Notes under the pieces: generated by a model
Told to the model about the DNA's origin: nothing
What the model saw: only the letters and a program-made list of their open reading frames with translations
Database searches by the model: none
Program-made: the position numbers and the translations under genes
Shown here: positions 52,316 to 61,274 of the stretch, one piece after another
Numbering within the stretch: the stretch's first letter is position 1
Layout: the number at the start of each line of letters is the position of its first letter
Assembly (NCBI GenBank): GCA_023430975.1
Contig: JAEYYB010000024.1
Span: 34,891-98,890 of the forward strand
DNA length: 64,000 nucleotides
DNA from: Bacillota bacterium
GTDB taxonomy: Bacteria > Bacillota > Clostridia > Acetivibrionales > DSM-2933
Reading direction: 5' to 3'

Positions 52316-53440
52316 ATGTTTTCTGGAACCAGAAAAATAAAAATTTGTTTTATGCTTCACGGTGCCTATCCCTTATTTAATCCTAATTGTAAAGGGGTTT
52401 TCGGAGGTGCTGAAGTAAATCTTTTTTATCTTGCAAAGTACCTTTCAAAGAAAGGTTTGTATGATATTGAGTTTTATGTTGGTGATTATGGGCAAAATGA
52501 CGAGGAGTACTATGACGGTATAGCTGTTAGAAAAATCAAATATACAAATATGGATAAGTATAATGCTATATATTATAAGCTGGCCAAAAAACTACACCTC
52601 ATAAAGACTCTCATTTTCAATAAAAGTGATGTTATTATTAATTCAACATCGGGGGTACTTATTGGAATGATTGTATTATTCTCCAAATTCATAAAGAGGA
52701 AAAAGGTTATTTTCAGGATTTCAAGCGATTCAAATATTGATATGAAGCAGACGAGAGCAAAAGGCCTTAAATTTTATTTCTTATACAGACTTGGACTTTT
52801 TAATTCTGATGCTATTGTAAGCCAAACAGAAAAGCAAAAAAGCGAGCTCAAAAAAACGCTTGGGCTTGATAGTACGATAATTAAAAACGGATTTTTCATA
52901 GATAACAATATCGATATAACAAATAAAAAACATATACTTTGGGTATCACGGGCTGTAGATATGAAAAGGCCTGAACTTTTCATAAGATTGGCTGAAGAAT
53001 GTCCCGAAGAACAGTTCGTAATAATTATTCCCGGGGATGCACCTGTAAAGTATAGGGCTAGGGAACAGGCATCAAAGCTTAAGAATGTAAATTTTCTGGA
53101 TTATGTCGAGTTTTTTCAGATACAAAAGTACTTTGATGAAGCTAAGCTTTTTGTTAATACATCTGAGTTTGAAGGATTTCCAAACAGCTTTATTCAGGCA
53201 TGTTTAGGGAAAACACCCATATTATCCTTTAATGTAAACCCTGATGAGTTCATCACTAAAAACAATATCGGGTTTTGCTGTAATGATGATTTCGAATTGG
53301 CATTAAAGTTTATTAAAGATCTCGATGCTGAAAAGATAAAGGTTTATGGCAACAACGGTATTATATATATACAAGAGAATCATGACATAGAAAAGAATGC
53401 TTTAAAGTATGAAGAGATAATAAAAAAGCTGCTAAAATAG
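52316..53440 (+). CDS. GT4-like glycosyltransferase, paralogue 1
   Basis: A 374-residue GT-B protein: GAYPLFNPNCKGVFGGAEVN, YVGDYGQNDEEYYDGIAVRK, HILWVSRAVDMKRPELFIRL and NTSEFEGFPNSFIQACLGKT. It is closely related to the gene at 55178 (same FGGAEVN, VGDY, FEGFPNSFIQ and LSFNVNPDE blocks), a local duplication. The ATG at 52316 follows GGAG; a TTG at 52301 is less likely. Confidence 0.87.
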   Translation: MFSGTRKIKICFMLHGAYPLFNPNCKGVFGGAEVNLFYLAKYLSKKGLYDIEFYVGDYGQNDEEYYDGIAVRKIKYTNMDKYNAIYYKLAKKLHLIKTLIFNKSDVIINSTSGVLIGMIVLFSKFIKRKKVIFRISSDSNIDMKQTRAKGLKFYFLYRLGLFNSDAIVSQTEKQKSELKKTLGLDSTIIKNGFFIDNNIDITNKKHILWVSRAVDMKRPELFIRLAEECPEEQFVIIIPGDAPVKYRAREQASKLKNVNFLDYVEFFQIQKYFDEAKLFVNTSEFEGFPNSFIQACLGKTPILSFNVNPDEFITKNNIGFCCNDDFELALKFIKDLDAEKIKVYGNNGIIYIQENHDIEKNALKYEEIIKKLLK

Positions 53441-53469
53441 CAGATATAAAATATATTTATCTATATTGG

Positions 53470-53500
53470 AAGTGTTAATAATCTTACATTTATCACTTTT
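53470..53500. repeat. Shortened type B element
   Basis: GTGTTAATAATCTTACATTT joined directly to ATCACTTTT: the outer ends of the type B element without the middle. Confidence 0.5.
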
Positions 53501-53528
53501 AATATAACATGAGATGGGGAGTATGAAA

Positions 53529-54278
53529 ATGGTGGTTTTAAAGAAAAGAAAACTGTTCTTAAAGCTTGAAGAAGTATACTATGCACAAGATTATACAAGT
53601 TATATGACTGATGCGGATATCATACTATTTTACCAATCGGTTAAACGTTACGAACCTTGCAAATTAAAGAATACCTTGCATATAGATTTATCCAAGGATG
53701 AGGATACCCTTTATTCTGAGATTCATGAACATACTAAGCGTGAGTTGACAAAAGCAAGGAATTATAATTTTAAATATATTTTTAATGAGAATCCTACTAT
53801 GGAAGAGTTGAAGGAATTTTCCGAGTTCTATAACTCTTTTGCTAATACTAAAGGCATACAAGAAATTGACCCGGAAAGCTACAGATCTCTATTGGATAAA
53901 AAATCATTCATAATAACACAAATGCTTGACGAGAGTGGAAATACATGCTGCTACCATTCTTACATCATTGATGGACACAGGGCGAGGACACAGCATTCAT
54001 GCTCGCAGTTTAGAAGTACTGAAGATAAGGGATACCGGTCTTTGGTAAGCAGGGCAAATAGGATGCTTCACTGGAAGGATCTTTTGGAGTTTAAGAATAG
54101 AGGATATTCCATTTATGATTTTGGCGGACTGGCATTAAAAGATGATCCGGTACTTGCAAATATAGATAGGTTTAAGAAGAGTTTCGGCGGAACTATCGTA
54201 CAGGAATATGAGTTTTACCAGCCAAGGACATTGCTTGGAAAAATACTGCTTTTCATTACAAAAAGAGAATTTAGTTAA
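53529..54278 (+). CDS. FemAB/GNAT-like acyltransferase
   Basis: A 249-residue protein. EIHEHTKRELTKARNYNFKY and EFSEFYNSFANTKG, then QFRSTEDKGYRSLVSRANRM and YDFGGLALKDDP resemble the FemAB/methicillin-resistance-type acetyltransferase fold found in exopolysaccharide clusters, where it may attach an amino acid or acyl group to the sugar unit. GGGGAG lies 7 bases before ATG 53529; earlier ATGs are too close to that site. Substrate not predictable. Confidence 0.72.
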   Translation: MVVLKKRKLFLKLEEVYYAQDYTSYMTDADIILFYQSVKRYEPCKLKNTLHIDLSKDEDTLYSEIHEHTKRELTKARNYNFKYIFNENPTMEELKEFSEFYNSFANTKGIQEIDPESYRSLLDKKSFIITQMLDESGNTCCYHSYIIDGHRARTQHSCSQFRSTEDKGYRSLVSRANRMLHWKDLLEFKNRGYSIYDFGGLALKDDPVLANIDRFKKSFGGTIVQEYEFYQPRTLLGKILLFITKREFS

Positions 54279-54335
54279 GGAATGACTAGAACATTACTTG
54301 AGATTTTGAGCGGAAGTTATATTTGAATCATTCCC
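54279..54335. repeat. Shortened type A element
   Basis: 57 bases. GGAATGACTAGAACATTACTT and AAGTTATATTTGAATCATTCC, inverted ends without the inner GAGTTAA hairpin. Confidence 0.55.
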
Positions 54336-54359
54336 AAAGGATTTGAGGTGTAAGGGGAT

Positions 54360-55154
54360 ATGGCCGCAAAATACATATACAGGATGGATGACATTACTCC
54401 CACGATGAACTGGAAAAGGTTCTGGCAGTATATAAATCTTTTTAAAAAATATAATGTTAGGCCTCTATTAGGTGTGGTGCCGGACAATAGGGACCCCAAA
54501 TTGATGCTGGAAGAAAGTAATCCTGATTTCTGGGAAATACTAAGAATGCTTCAATCTGAGGGGAGTGTTGAAATTTGCCAGCATGGTTTTCAACATAAAT
54601 ATGTCACTTCCGAAGGCGGATTATTAGGGCCCAAATTTGGATTTAAGGCACAGTCGGAGTTTGCAGGTCTATCATATGATGAGCAATACAATAAAATAAA
54701 AGCAGGCAAAGATATTTTGGAGGGACAAGGAATATATACCGACACGTGGATGGCACCTTCCCATTCATTTGATGCTAATACATTGAAAGCACTATCCAAT
54801 CTTGGTTTTAAAGCTATAACCGATGGAATTGCATTATACCCATATAAACATAATAATATGGTTTTTGTACCACAGCAATTCTGGGAGCCAAATAAGATTT
54901 TGACAGGTATTGTGACTGTATGCCTTCATACAGATACTGTTAGGGAGTCATTATATGAAAAGATAGAAACTCACTTAAAATCAGGTGCACAGTTTATATC
55001 ATTCAGTGATGCAGTAAAATACAGTGAAACCGTATCAGGGTTATTAATTAATAAAATATTTTGTTGCTACTTTTTACTTAGGCTTAGATTCAATGAGAAT
55101 GAAATTGTTAAAAGGCTTAAAAGAGGGATTAAAAGAATTATTGGAAAGCAATAA
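54360..55154 (+). CDS. Polysaccharide deacetylase-like protein (DUF2334 type)
   Basis: A 264-residue protein of the NodB/DUF2334 group. YRMDDITPTMNW holds the D-D pair, and VEICQHGFQHKY the H-x3-H metal ligands. WMAPSHSFDANTLKAL and ITGIVTVCLHTDT resemble later motifs. It probably removes an acetyl group from an amino sugar of the polymer. It lacks a signal peptide, so it may act in the cytoplasm. GAGGTG precedes the ATG at 9 bases. Confidence 0.78.
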   Translation: MAAKYIYRMDDITPTMNWKRFWQYINLFKKYNVRPLLGVVPDNRDPKLMLEESNPDFWEILRMLQSEGSVEICQHGFQHKYVTSEGGLLGPKFGFKAQSEFAGLSYDEQYNKIKAGKDILEGQGIYTDTWMAPSHSFDANTLKALSNLGFKAITDGIALYPYKHNNMVFVPQQFWEPNKILTGIVTVCLHTDTVRESLYEKIETHLKSGAQFISFSDAVKYSETVSGLLINKIFCCYFLLRLRFNENEIVKRLKRGIKRIIGKQ

Positions 55155-55177
55155 CGGTATGGTTGGGGGAAAATAAA

Positions 55178-56332
55178 ATGTCTGTTTTAAAGAGAGAAGA
55201 AAAAATAAAGATTTGTTTTGTTTCCACATCTGCCTATCCGCTTTTTAATAAGAATAGCAATGCTTTCTTTGGTGGTGCAGAGGTAAACATGTATTACCTG
55301 GCCAAAAAAATAGCCGAAGATCCTGAGTTTGATGTGACAGTATGCGTTGGAGATTACAATCAGGAACCATTGGAATTATATGATGGGGTGAAAGTGAGGA
55401 AGCTAAAATACCAGCCAATGCTTTTTGGTGCCAATAATAAAAAATACGAGACAATTCCATATAAGATTTTAAGGCAGATTTTACTCATAAAAGAACTGGC
55501 ATTTAGGGACTATGATGTATATATAAACACCTGCGGCGGGGGGATGATAACCCAACTGGTATTGCTGGGAAAATTATTGAGAAGAAAAAAAGTTATATTC
55601 AGAATGGCCAGCGATTCAGATGCACAATGTTCCAAGTTTAACGGAAAGTTTGGCAGGATTAAATCATGGATATACAGAAAATCTTTAAAGAGCACAAGCC
55701 TTGTTGTTGCCCAGACAGAGAGACAACAGAAGATGCTCGATGAAAATATAAATGTTCCAAGCGTTGTAATAAGTAATGGTTTTTTTATAAAGGACCAAGA
55801 CGATACAAAGAAAAAAGCATTCATGTTATGGGTTTCTAGATCTGATGAAAACAAACGGCCGGAGTTGTTTTTAGAGTTGGCGGCAAGACTGCCTGATGAG
55901 AAGTTCGTGATAATTATACCTGGAGATAATACGACAAAAACAAAGGCAGTTAGTGAAGCTAAAAAGCTTAAAAATGTTGAGCTATTGGATTTTGTACCTT
56001 TTTCTCAAATTCAAGATTATTATGAAAAAGCAAAGGTGTTTGTAAATACATCGGTCTATGAAGGGTTCCCCAATTCATTTATCCAATCCTTCCTTGCGGG
56101 AACACCAATACTATCGTTTAATGTAAATCCGGACGAAATCATTACAAAATATGATTTGGGTTATTTATGTAACAACAATATTGAGGATGCGGTTGATTTT
56201 ATAAGAGGTCTGGACGAAAAAAGGATCCGGTGTTTGGGTGAAAACTGTTTGGATTATGTAAGAAAAAAGCATGATATAATAAAAAGTGCCGATAAATATA
56301 AGGAAAATATGAAAAGGCTATTGAAATGTTAA
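55178..56332 (+). CDS. GT4-like glycosyltransferase, paralogue 2
   Basis: A 384-residue protein closely similar to the 52316 gene: AYPLFNKNSNAFFGGAEVNM, CVGDYNQEPLELYDGVKVRK, MLWVSRSDENKRPELFLELA and NTSVYEGFPNSFIQSFLAGT. GGGGG precedes ATG 55178. The two paralogues flank the FemAB and deacetylase genes and probably add related sugars. Confidence 0.87.
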   Translation: MSVLKREEKIKICFVSTSAYPLFNKNSNAFFGGAEVNMYYLAKKIAEDPEFDVTVCVGDYNQEPLELYDGVKVRKLKYQPMLFGANNKKYETIPYKILRQILLIKELAFRDYDVYINTCGGGMITQLVLLGKLLRRKKVIFRMASDSDAQCSKFNGKFGRIKSWIYRKSLKSTSLVVAQTERQQKMLDENINVPSVVISNGFFIKDQDDTKKKAFMLWVSRSDENKRPELFLELAARLPDEKFVIIIPGDNTTKTKAVSEAKKLKNVELLDFVPFSQIQDYYEKAKVFVNTSVYEGFPNSFIQSFLAGTPILSFNVNPDEIITKYDLGYLCNNNIEDAVDFIRGLDEKRIRCLGENCLDYVRKKHDIIKSADKYKENMKRLLKC

Positions 56333-56377
56333 AATAAAAATAAAAATAAAATAAAAACAATATAAAAATAGACGAAA

Positions 56378-57841
56378 GTGGTCAGAGGTATCGTGGGACT
56401 AAATAAATTTAAATCATTTCTCGGAAAAACAAATAGAGCAGATTTATTCAAGCTCATAATAACCATATTGATGGTAGCGATTATTACGATGGTGGATATT
56501 ATTAATCCCATTGCCGGCATGATTATGGTAATAGGGTGTGTTATTCTATTGGTAATAATTAAAGAGCCTGTCTATGGAGTTATAGTTCTTATTTTGATGA
56601 TTCCTTTTGTAGGACTCCCAAGTTTGAATATACAGCTAGGAGGAATACCGGGTTTTAAGCCCCAGAACATAATTTCCATATTGGTATTGATTTTGTTTAT
56701 AACAAGCAGAAAGCCGGAACCTATAGGAAATTTGGAAAAGTCATTTTGCATAATAGTATTTGCGATACTTGTGCTTAGCAACCTGAGGACCCTTGCATTC
56801 CTTGACAATTTTAATGCCTTTGCTATTGAGAGCCTGGATACAGTTAGATATCTATTGTCATACCTTTTAAAGCCTGCATTGTTCTTTCTTATGTTTGTGA
56901 TTATTATTTTTTATATAAGAAGTGAAAAAAACATTTTGACTGTATTTTATGGTATTTTTGCTTCAGTTACAGCTTTATCCATATTCATTATATTCAACTA
57001 TGTATTCTTTGTACAAAACAAAACAGATTTTGAAATGGTAAGAAATCAGATAGGCAATAGTCTTAACATGCATGGAAATGATATTGCAGATTTTTATATC
57101 ATTACAATACCTGTTACCATTGCCTTTTTACTGAACAAAAAGAGCTTATTAATCAAGTGCAGCCTGGTGCTGTCGCTTGCAACAGTTGCTATTTTGTATT
57201 CGAGAACTGCTTATCTTGTAATTGCTTTGTGTACGATAATTTTCTTTATCATTTCCGGAAGGAAAAATAGATTGCCTCCACTATTGTTTTTTGGCACTTG
57301 TGCAGGCGTATTTTTAATTCCAAGGTCTATGATAAATAGGATTATGATGGGGCTTAGTGGTGGAATGTCCAACATGAATGATATTACAGCAGGCAGAACC
57401 AAGGATATATGGCAGCCTCTTATTGATGAGTATATCAGCAAGCCCTTGGTAATGTTATTTGGCAGCGGGAGATATTCAATAGTACAGACAGAAGCATTTA
57501 TATCGGGCAAGATATTAAAAGTAGGGCATCCCCACAACATGTACATTGAAATGGTGCTGGATGCCGGCCTTATCGGACTTGTAATCTATATTGTGTTTTA
57601 TACAAAGCTTCTTAAAAAGCTTGCAGGAGTGGCAAACGAGCTATATGAAAACAGGTTGCATAAAGACATCATATATGCCATCATAGTCGCATCTATAGGG
57701 TATTTTATCAGTGGTTTATCCGGAAGAAGCCTATTTCCGGCCGCTACGAATGCATATGTACAGGTGTTGCTGGCACTAGGTTTTACAATAAGTTACCTGC
57801 ATCCCAAAGATAAAGATCAATCTATAATGAAAAGTAATTGA
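56378..57841 (+). CDS. O-antigen ligase/polymerase-like membrane protein
   Basis: A 487-residue protein with about 11 hydrophobic segments and a large extracellular loop (about 310-400) carrying HPHNMYIEMVLDAGLIGLVI, the Wzy_C/O-antigen ligase signature. It probably polymerises or ligates the repeat units outside the membrane. Start uncertain: GTG at 56378 is the longest reading, but GTG at 56393 has AGAGG 4 bases upstream. Confidence 0.85.
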   Translation: MVRGIVGLNKFKSFLGKTNRADLFKLIITILMVAIITMVDIINPIAGMIMVIGCVILLVIIKEPVYGVIVLILMIPFVGLPSLNIQLGGIPGFKPQNIISILVLILFITSRKPEPIGNLEKSFCIIVFAILVLSNLRTLAFLDNFNAFAIESLDTVRYLLSYLLKPALFFLMFVIIIFYIRSEKNILTVFYGIFASVTALSIFIIFNYVFFVQNKTDFEMVRNQIGNSLNMHGNDIADFYIITIPVTIAFLLNKKSLLIKCSLVLSLATVAILYSRTAYLVIALCTIIFFIISGRKNRLPPLLFFGTCAGVFLIPRSMINRIMMGLSGGMSNMNDITAGRTKDIWQPLIDEYISKPLVMLFGSGRYSIVQTEAFISGKILKVGHPHNMYIEMVLDAGLIGLVIYIVFYTKLLKKLAGVANELYENRLHKDIIYAIIVASIGYFISGLSGRSLFPAATNAYVQVLLALGFTISYLHPKDKDQSIMKSN

Positions 57842-57856
57842 CTTTTCATATAGTCC

Positions 57857-58522
57857 TTAGATATCTAGATTGGGGATATTTCCCAAAACAGGTATTCCAT
57901 ATTTCTTTTCGATATCTTCAGGTGTTCTGATTTTATTATTCAAATACTCAAGGCTGAATATAACACCTACAGCGGTTGCAAAACCTGCCATAATAGCCAG
58001 CAATGTATATTTTAATGGCTTATTGGAGTTAATTGGAGTCTTGGGCAGTTTGGCTATATCTACAATATCAACATTTTCAACCCTTATGAGCCTTATAGCT
58101 TCAAGCATGAATACCACTGCAAATTTGTTGGCAATATCCTGTGCAAGCTTGGGATTATTATCTAGAACAGCAATTTCCATTATACGGGTATCATTTTTGG
58201 ATCCCACACTGAGTTTTTGGGATAACTCGGCTACATCGTACTTCAAGTTTAATTCTTCTATTACTTTGCTGACTACTGCATCGCTTTTCATAAGCTCTTC
58301 ATAATCTTTTACCATATCAAATGTGACCAGATTGTCTGAATAATGATTCCCGTCTACGGAGGGACTAGTCTTACTGACAACATAAAGAGTAGTGCTGGCT
58401 TCATATAACGGTTTAATAAAATTAAATCCGTAGAATGCTGCAGACCCTCCTGTTACAACAGGCAGCAGTATAATAAGCCAAAGCTTTTTAATAAAAAGTC
58501 GTAATAATCTTTCATAATTCAT
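57857..58522 (-). CDS. Wzz-type chain-length determinant / BY-kinase activator
   Basis: A 221-residue protein. Transmembrane segments lie at about 14-37 and 174-195 around an extracellular domain (YEASTTLYVVSKTSPSVDGN). The C-terminal tail KKYGIPVLGNIPNLDI fits CpsC-type activators. AGGTGA precedes the ATG at 58522. The cognate kinase is the preceding gene on the same strand, separated by 22 bases. This is a second system besides the fused 40988 gene. Confidence 0.88.
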   Translation of the reverse strand: MNYERLLRLFIKKLWLIILLPVVTGGSAAFYGFNFIKPLYEASTTLYVVSKTSPSVDGNHYSDNLVTFDMVKDYEELMKSDAVVSKVIEELNLKYDVAELSQKLSVGSKNDTRIMEIAVLDNNPKLAQDIANKFAVVFMLEAIRLIRVENVDIVDIAKLPKTPINSNKPLKYTLLAIMAGFATAVGVIFSLEYLNNKIRTPEDIEKKYGIPVLGNIPNLDI

Positions 58523-58544
58523 ATAATTCACCTAACCCATAAAA

Positions 58545-59186
58545 TTATAATTCAACCATGTCATAATATCTATTGTAGTATTTTTTGTACTCGTCCTTTG
58601 GAATATTGTTCATAGCAACTCCAAGAATATTGGCTTTTGCTTTCCCGAGTTGCATCTTTAAACGTTCAAATTCATTATAGCTTACTTTGTTTGGAGAAGT
58701 AACAATCAATGTTCCTTCTGTTATTGATGCTACAATGGCACCATCGATTACACTACCCATTGCCGGAGTATCAATTATAATAATGTCATAGACCAGTTTG
58801 AGCTCGTTAACAAGGTCTAAAAAAACCTTTGAGTTTAAAATCTCCGTGGGATTGGGAGGCTTTGATCCACTGTCAATGTATGTCAAATTTTCGATTTTTG
58901 AAGGGGTTATAATTTCTTTCAGGTCTGTAAATCCTGAAATATAGTTTGATAAGCCCTGTGCATAAGATGCCTTTCTTAAATCCGCATTAATAACCAAAAC
59001 TTTTATCCCAGACTTTGCAGTCACAACAGCCAGATTAGATACGGTAGTTGTCTTGCCTTCACATGGATTTGAACTCACAACAGCAAGGGTCTTGAATTTT
59101 TTTATAAATCCGCAGAATTGCAGGTTGGTTCTTAAAGCTTTATAAGCTTCATTAATTGGAGCACTTGTTATTTCATTGAAATTCAT
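58545..59186 (-). CDS. BY-kinase (CpsD/CapB-like) with altered Walker A'
   Basis: A 213-residue tyrosine kinase domain. Walker A SSNPCEGKTTT with K45, Walker B IIIIDTPA with D139, and a C-terminal tyrosine cluster (YKKYYNRYYDM). Walker A' reads VINADLR: Asn67 replaces the first aspartate of the usual D-x-D-x-R (D313 in the fused homologue). That residue helps metal binding or catalysis, so activity may be reduced or unusual. AGGAGG precedes the ATG. It pairs with the Wzz gene downstream. Confidence 0.88.
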   Translation of the reverse strand: MNFNEITSAPINEAYKALRTNLQFCGFIKKFKTLAVVSSNPCEGKTTTVSNLAVVTAKSGIKVLVINADLRKASYAQGLSNYISGFTDLKEIITPSKIENLTYIDSGSKPPNPTEILNSKVFLDLVNELKLVYDIIIIDTPAMGSVIDGAIVASITEGTLIVTSPNKVSYNEFERLKMQLGKAKANILGVAMNNIPKDEYKKYYNRYYDMVEL

Positions 59187-59268
59187 GTAATTCCTCCTGT
59201 AGCTGTAATACAGCCAAACATTACAAATTTTATATTATCACATATTAATAATTCTTTCTATCATTACA

Positions 59269-59310
59269 AGTGATAAATCTAATACATTTTTAATATATAT
59301 AAAAAGTGTC
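59269..59310. repeat. Possible decayed type B element
   Basis: AAGTGATAAATCTAATACATTT resembles one end of the type B element (GATAAATCTATTACATTTG) and the stretch ends near AAAAGTGTC. The match is partial. Confidence 0.3.
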
Positions 59311-61261
59311 AATCCTTGTAAAATTCCACGCGGAAGCTTGTTAGTAGCCTGTTTGTTCCTTTAGCGATTTTTCGTTTGAGTTTTATTGTGCTGCAAGGAA
59401 TTTTGGTGTCATAAGAAGGTGAATACCATCCTAAGAGAGATTCATCCTTGCCATGATGCAGTGAAATATCTGAATCTGAATCAGGTTCTAATGTGCAGAT
59501 TCCTTTTTCAAATTCGATAACAATTTTTTTATTTTTCTGAGTAACCTTGCAGTCGGGATGCATATGAAAATGTACTTCAGCCATATGCTCATCCTGGGAT
59601 ACCAATTCATCTTCAATAAGCCATTTATTTGATGGTTTTTGATATGAAATCTTTCGGGTGTGCATTACACCGCCATTAAGCCGCATGTAACCGTCATGGC
59701 TGCCTTTGACACTTGTAAGTTCGGAGTAATCCAAAAGCTTTGAATTAGCTCTTTTACCCCACATAAAATTGCCAGTGATGACGGACTGGTCACAATTATC
59801 TACAGCCACTGTATTATGTGCACAAGTACCTCTAAAATAATTGCGCCATTTTTTATTGGCGTGGTAAGCGTATGTACCTGGATCAACAAATATGGGCATG
59901 CCGCCTGCTGAAAAAAAGAAGGAGAGGGCATCAGCGTGACCATGGGCGGCAAGAGACAAATAGCCTAAAGGACCGCAATCAAAAATTAACTTTTGTTCTT
60001 TGATGGTATTAAGGTCTGTCCCTAAAATATAGTATCCTCCATCATCAAACCTGAACCGGGGAGCCTTTCTCTCTTGGGGTTTGGAGCTTGGATCAAATCC
60101 ATACATATTAAGCAGAAAAAGTGTTTTGTCATCAATAGGTCTTTCGGCCTTTAAAAAATCTTTTCTGTTAAATATATAAGCACCTGTGTTGAGAAGGGAT
60201 CTATAGGGGCCATATTCTATTTGGTTCATATTTAAAACAAAACCAAAGTCCTCATCACCAATTTGAGGAAAATCACCCAGGAAGTTTTCTAATGAAGCTA
60301 AAAACTCCATCATTTTTTCCAGCTTGCTCCAATATGATACAGGAAAGTTTATAACATAGGCTTTTCCAATTATGCCTGAAATGAGGAGAAAATCCAACAC
60401 GAACTGCTGATAGGATATGGCTTGTTCTTTATTTACTCCGTCATTATAATTCTGTTTTTCACATTCCTTTATCAATATATCAAAGGCTTTCTGCTGCCAG
60501 CTTTTAGAATTATTAAACTGGGGAAGGGCAGTACATGCTATAAACAACCCGGCAGCTTCACCGATAAGGTGGTTATTGGCTGAGGAATACCTGCTAAAAT
60601 TCCTGCTAATATACCAACAGTGAAGATATATGGAATTAAACCATTCCTGCCTTAATTGAGGGCTTATACGGTCTGAAACAAGGTGCCAGCATATAGTCCA
60701 GTTAATAAGACGTATACCCAATTCAAGGCCGCTTGACCAGTTAACTCCTCTCAAAAAAGGGTTTTGAATGAGCCATTCATTTAGTTGACTCTCGAATGAA
60801 TCCAAATACTTATTGTTTCCTGTTTTATGCCAGGTAATGGCTAAAACCGGTAATTGCAAATGCCTGCTAAGCTCCCATATGTACTTTATATCACCAATCG
60901 TAGAGCTGTCCCTGTAATTTATGTCTTTTGCATACTTATTTGAGCATGCTGATAAACCCGAGGAATAATCCTTGTGATAATCAATCTTTTCACCAATATA
61001 AAAGCTTTTAAGAGAGAAAATATCAAAAATATTGCTGCATAGTAAATCAGCTTTTTTAATAAGACTATCCAAATCGTTAATTTCTATTTCTCTGTTAAAC
61101 AGCTTTTTACATGGCGAGTCAGGCAATAAGCGGTCTTTAATAAGCTTGTTTGGGGTAACATTCTTATCTTTTAAGCTAACTGCTTTTTGCCTTACCCTAT
61201 ATGCTATTTCAGGTGCTGACATCCTTTTTAATCTATTGTAAAAAAACTCTATGTTCTTCAC
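59309..61261 (-). CDS. Heparinase II/III-family polysaccharide lyase
   Basis: A 650-residue protein. The N-terminal alpha-toroid domain spans about 1-330 (NWSSGLELGIRLINWTICWH, YSSANNHLIGEAAGLF). The C-terminal heparinase II/III beta-sandwich has DGGYYILG, AAHGHADALSFFFSAGGMPI and DPGTYAYHANKKWRNYFRGT, including the conserved His/Tyr-bearing segments. Such enzymes cleave uronic-acid polymers by elimination. No signal peptide is obvious. GTG at 61261 has AAGGGAG 8 bases upstream and leaves a 13-base gap from the previous gene; a longer reading would overlap it. A uronic-acid supply pathway in the same locus fits its chemistry. Confidence 0.85.
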   Translation of the reverse strand: MKNIEFFYNRLKRMSAPEIAYRVRQKAVSLKDKNVTPNKLIKDRLLPDSPCKKLFNREIEINDLDSLIKKADLLCSNIFDIFSLKSFYIGEKIDYHKDYSSGLSACSNKYAKDINYRDSSTIGDIKYIWELSRHLQLPVLAITWHKTGNNKYLDSFESQLNEWLIQNPFLRGVNWSSGLELGIRLINWTICWHLVSDRISPQLRQEWFNSIYLHCWYISRNFSRYSSANNHLIGEAAGLFIACTALPQFNNSKSWQQKAFDILIKECEKQNYNDGVNKEQAISYQQFVLDFLLISGIIGKAYVINFPVSYWSKLEKMMEFLASLENFLGDFPQIGDEDFGFVLNMNQIEYGPYRSLLNTGAYIFNRKDFLKAERPIDDKTLFLLNMYGFDPSSKPQERKAPRFRFDDGGYYILGTDLNTIKEQKLIFDCGPLGYLSLAAHGHADALSFFFSAGGMPIFVDPGTYAYHANKKWRNYFRGTCAHNTVAVDNCDQSVITGNFMWGKRANSKLLDYSELTSVKGSHDGYMRLNGGVMHTRKISYQKPSNKWLIEDELVSQDEHMAEVHFHMHPDCKVTQKNKKIVIEFEKGICTLEPDSDSDISLHHGKDESLLGWYSPSYDTKIPCSTIKLKRKIAKGTNRLLTSFRVEFYKD

Positions 61262-61274
61262 TTGAGATTCTCCC

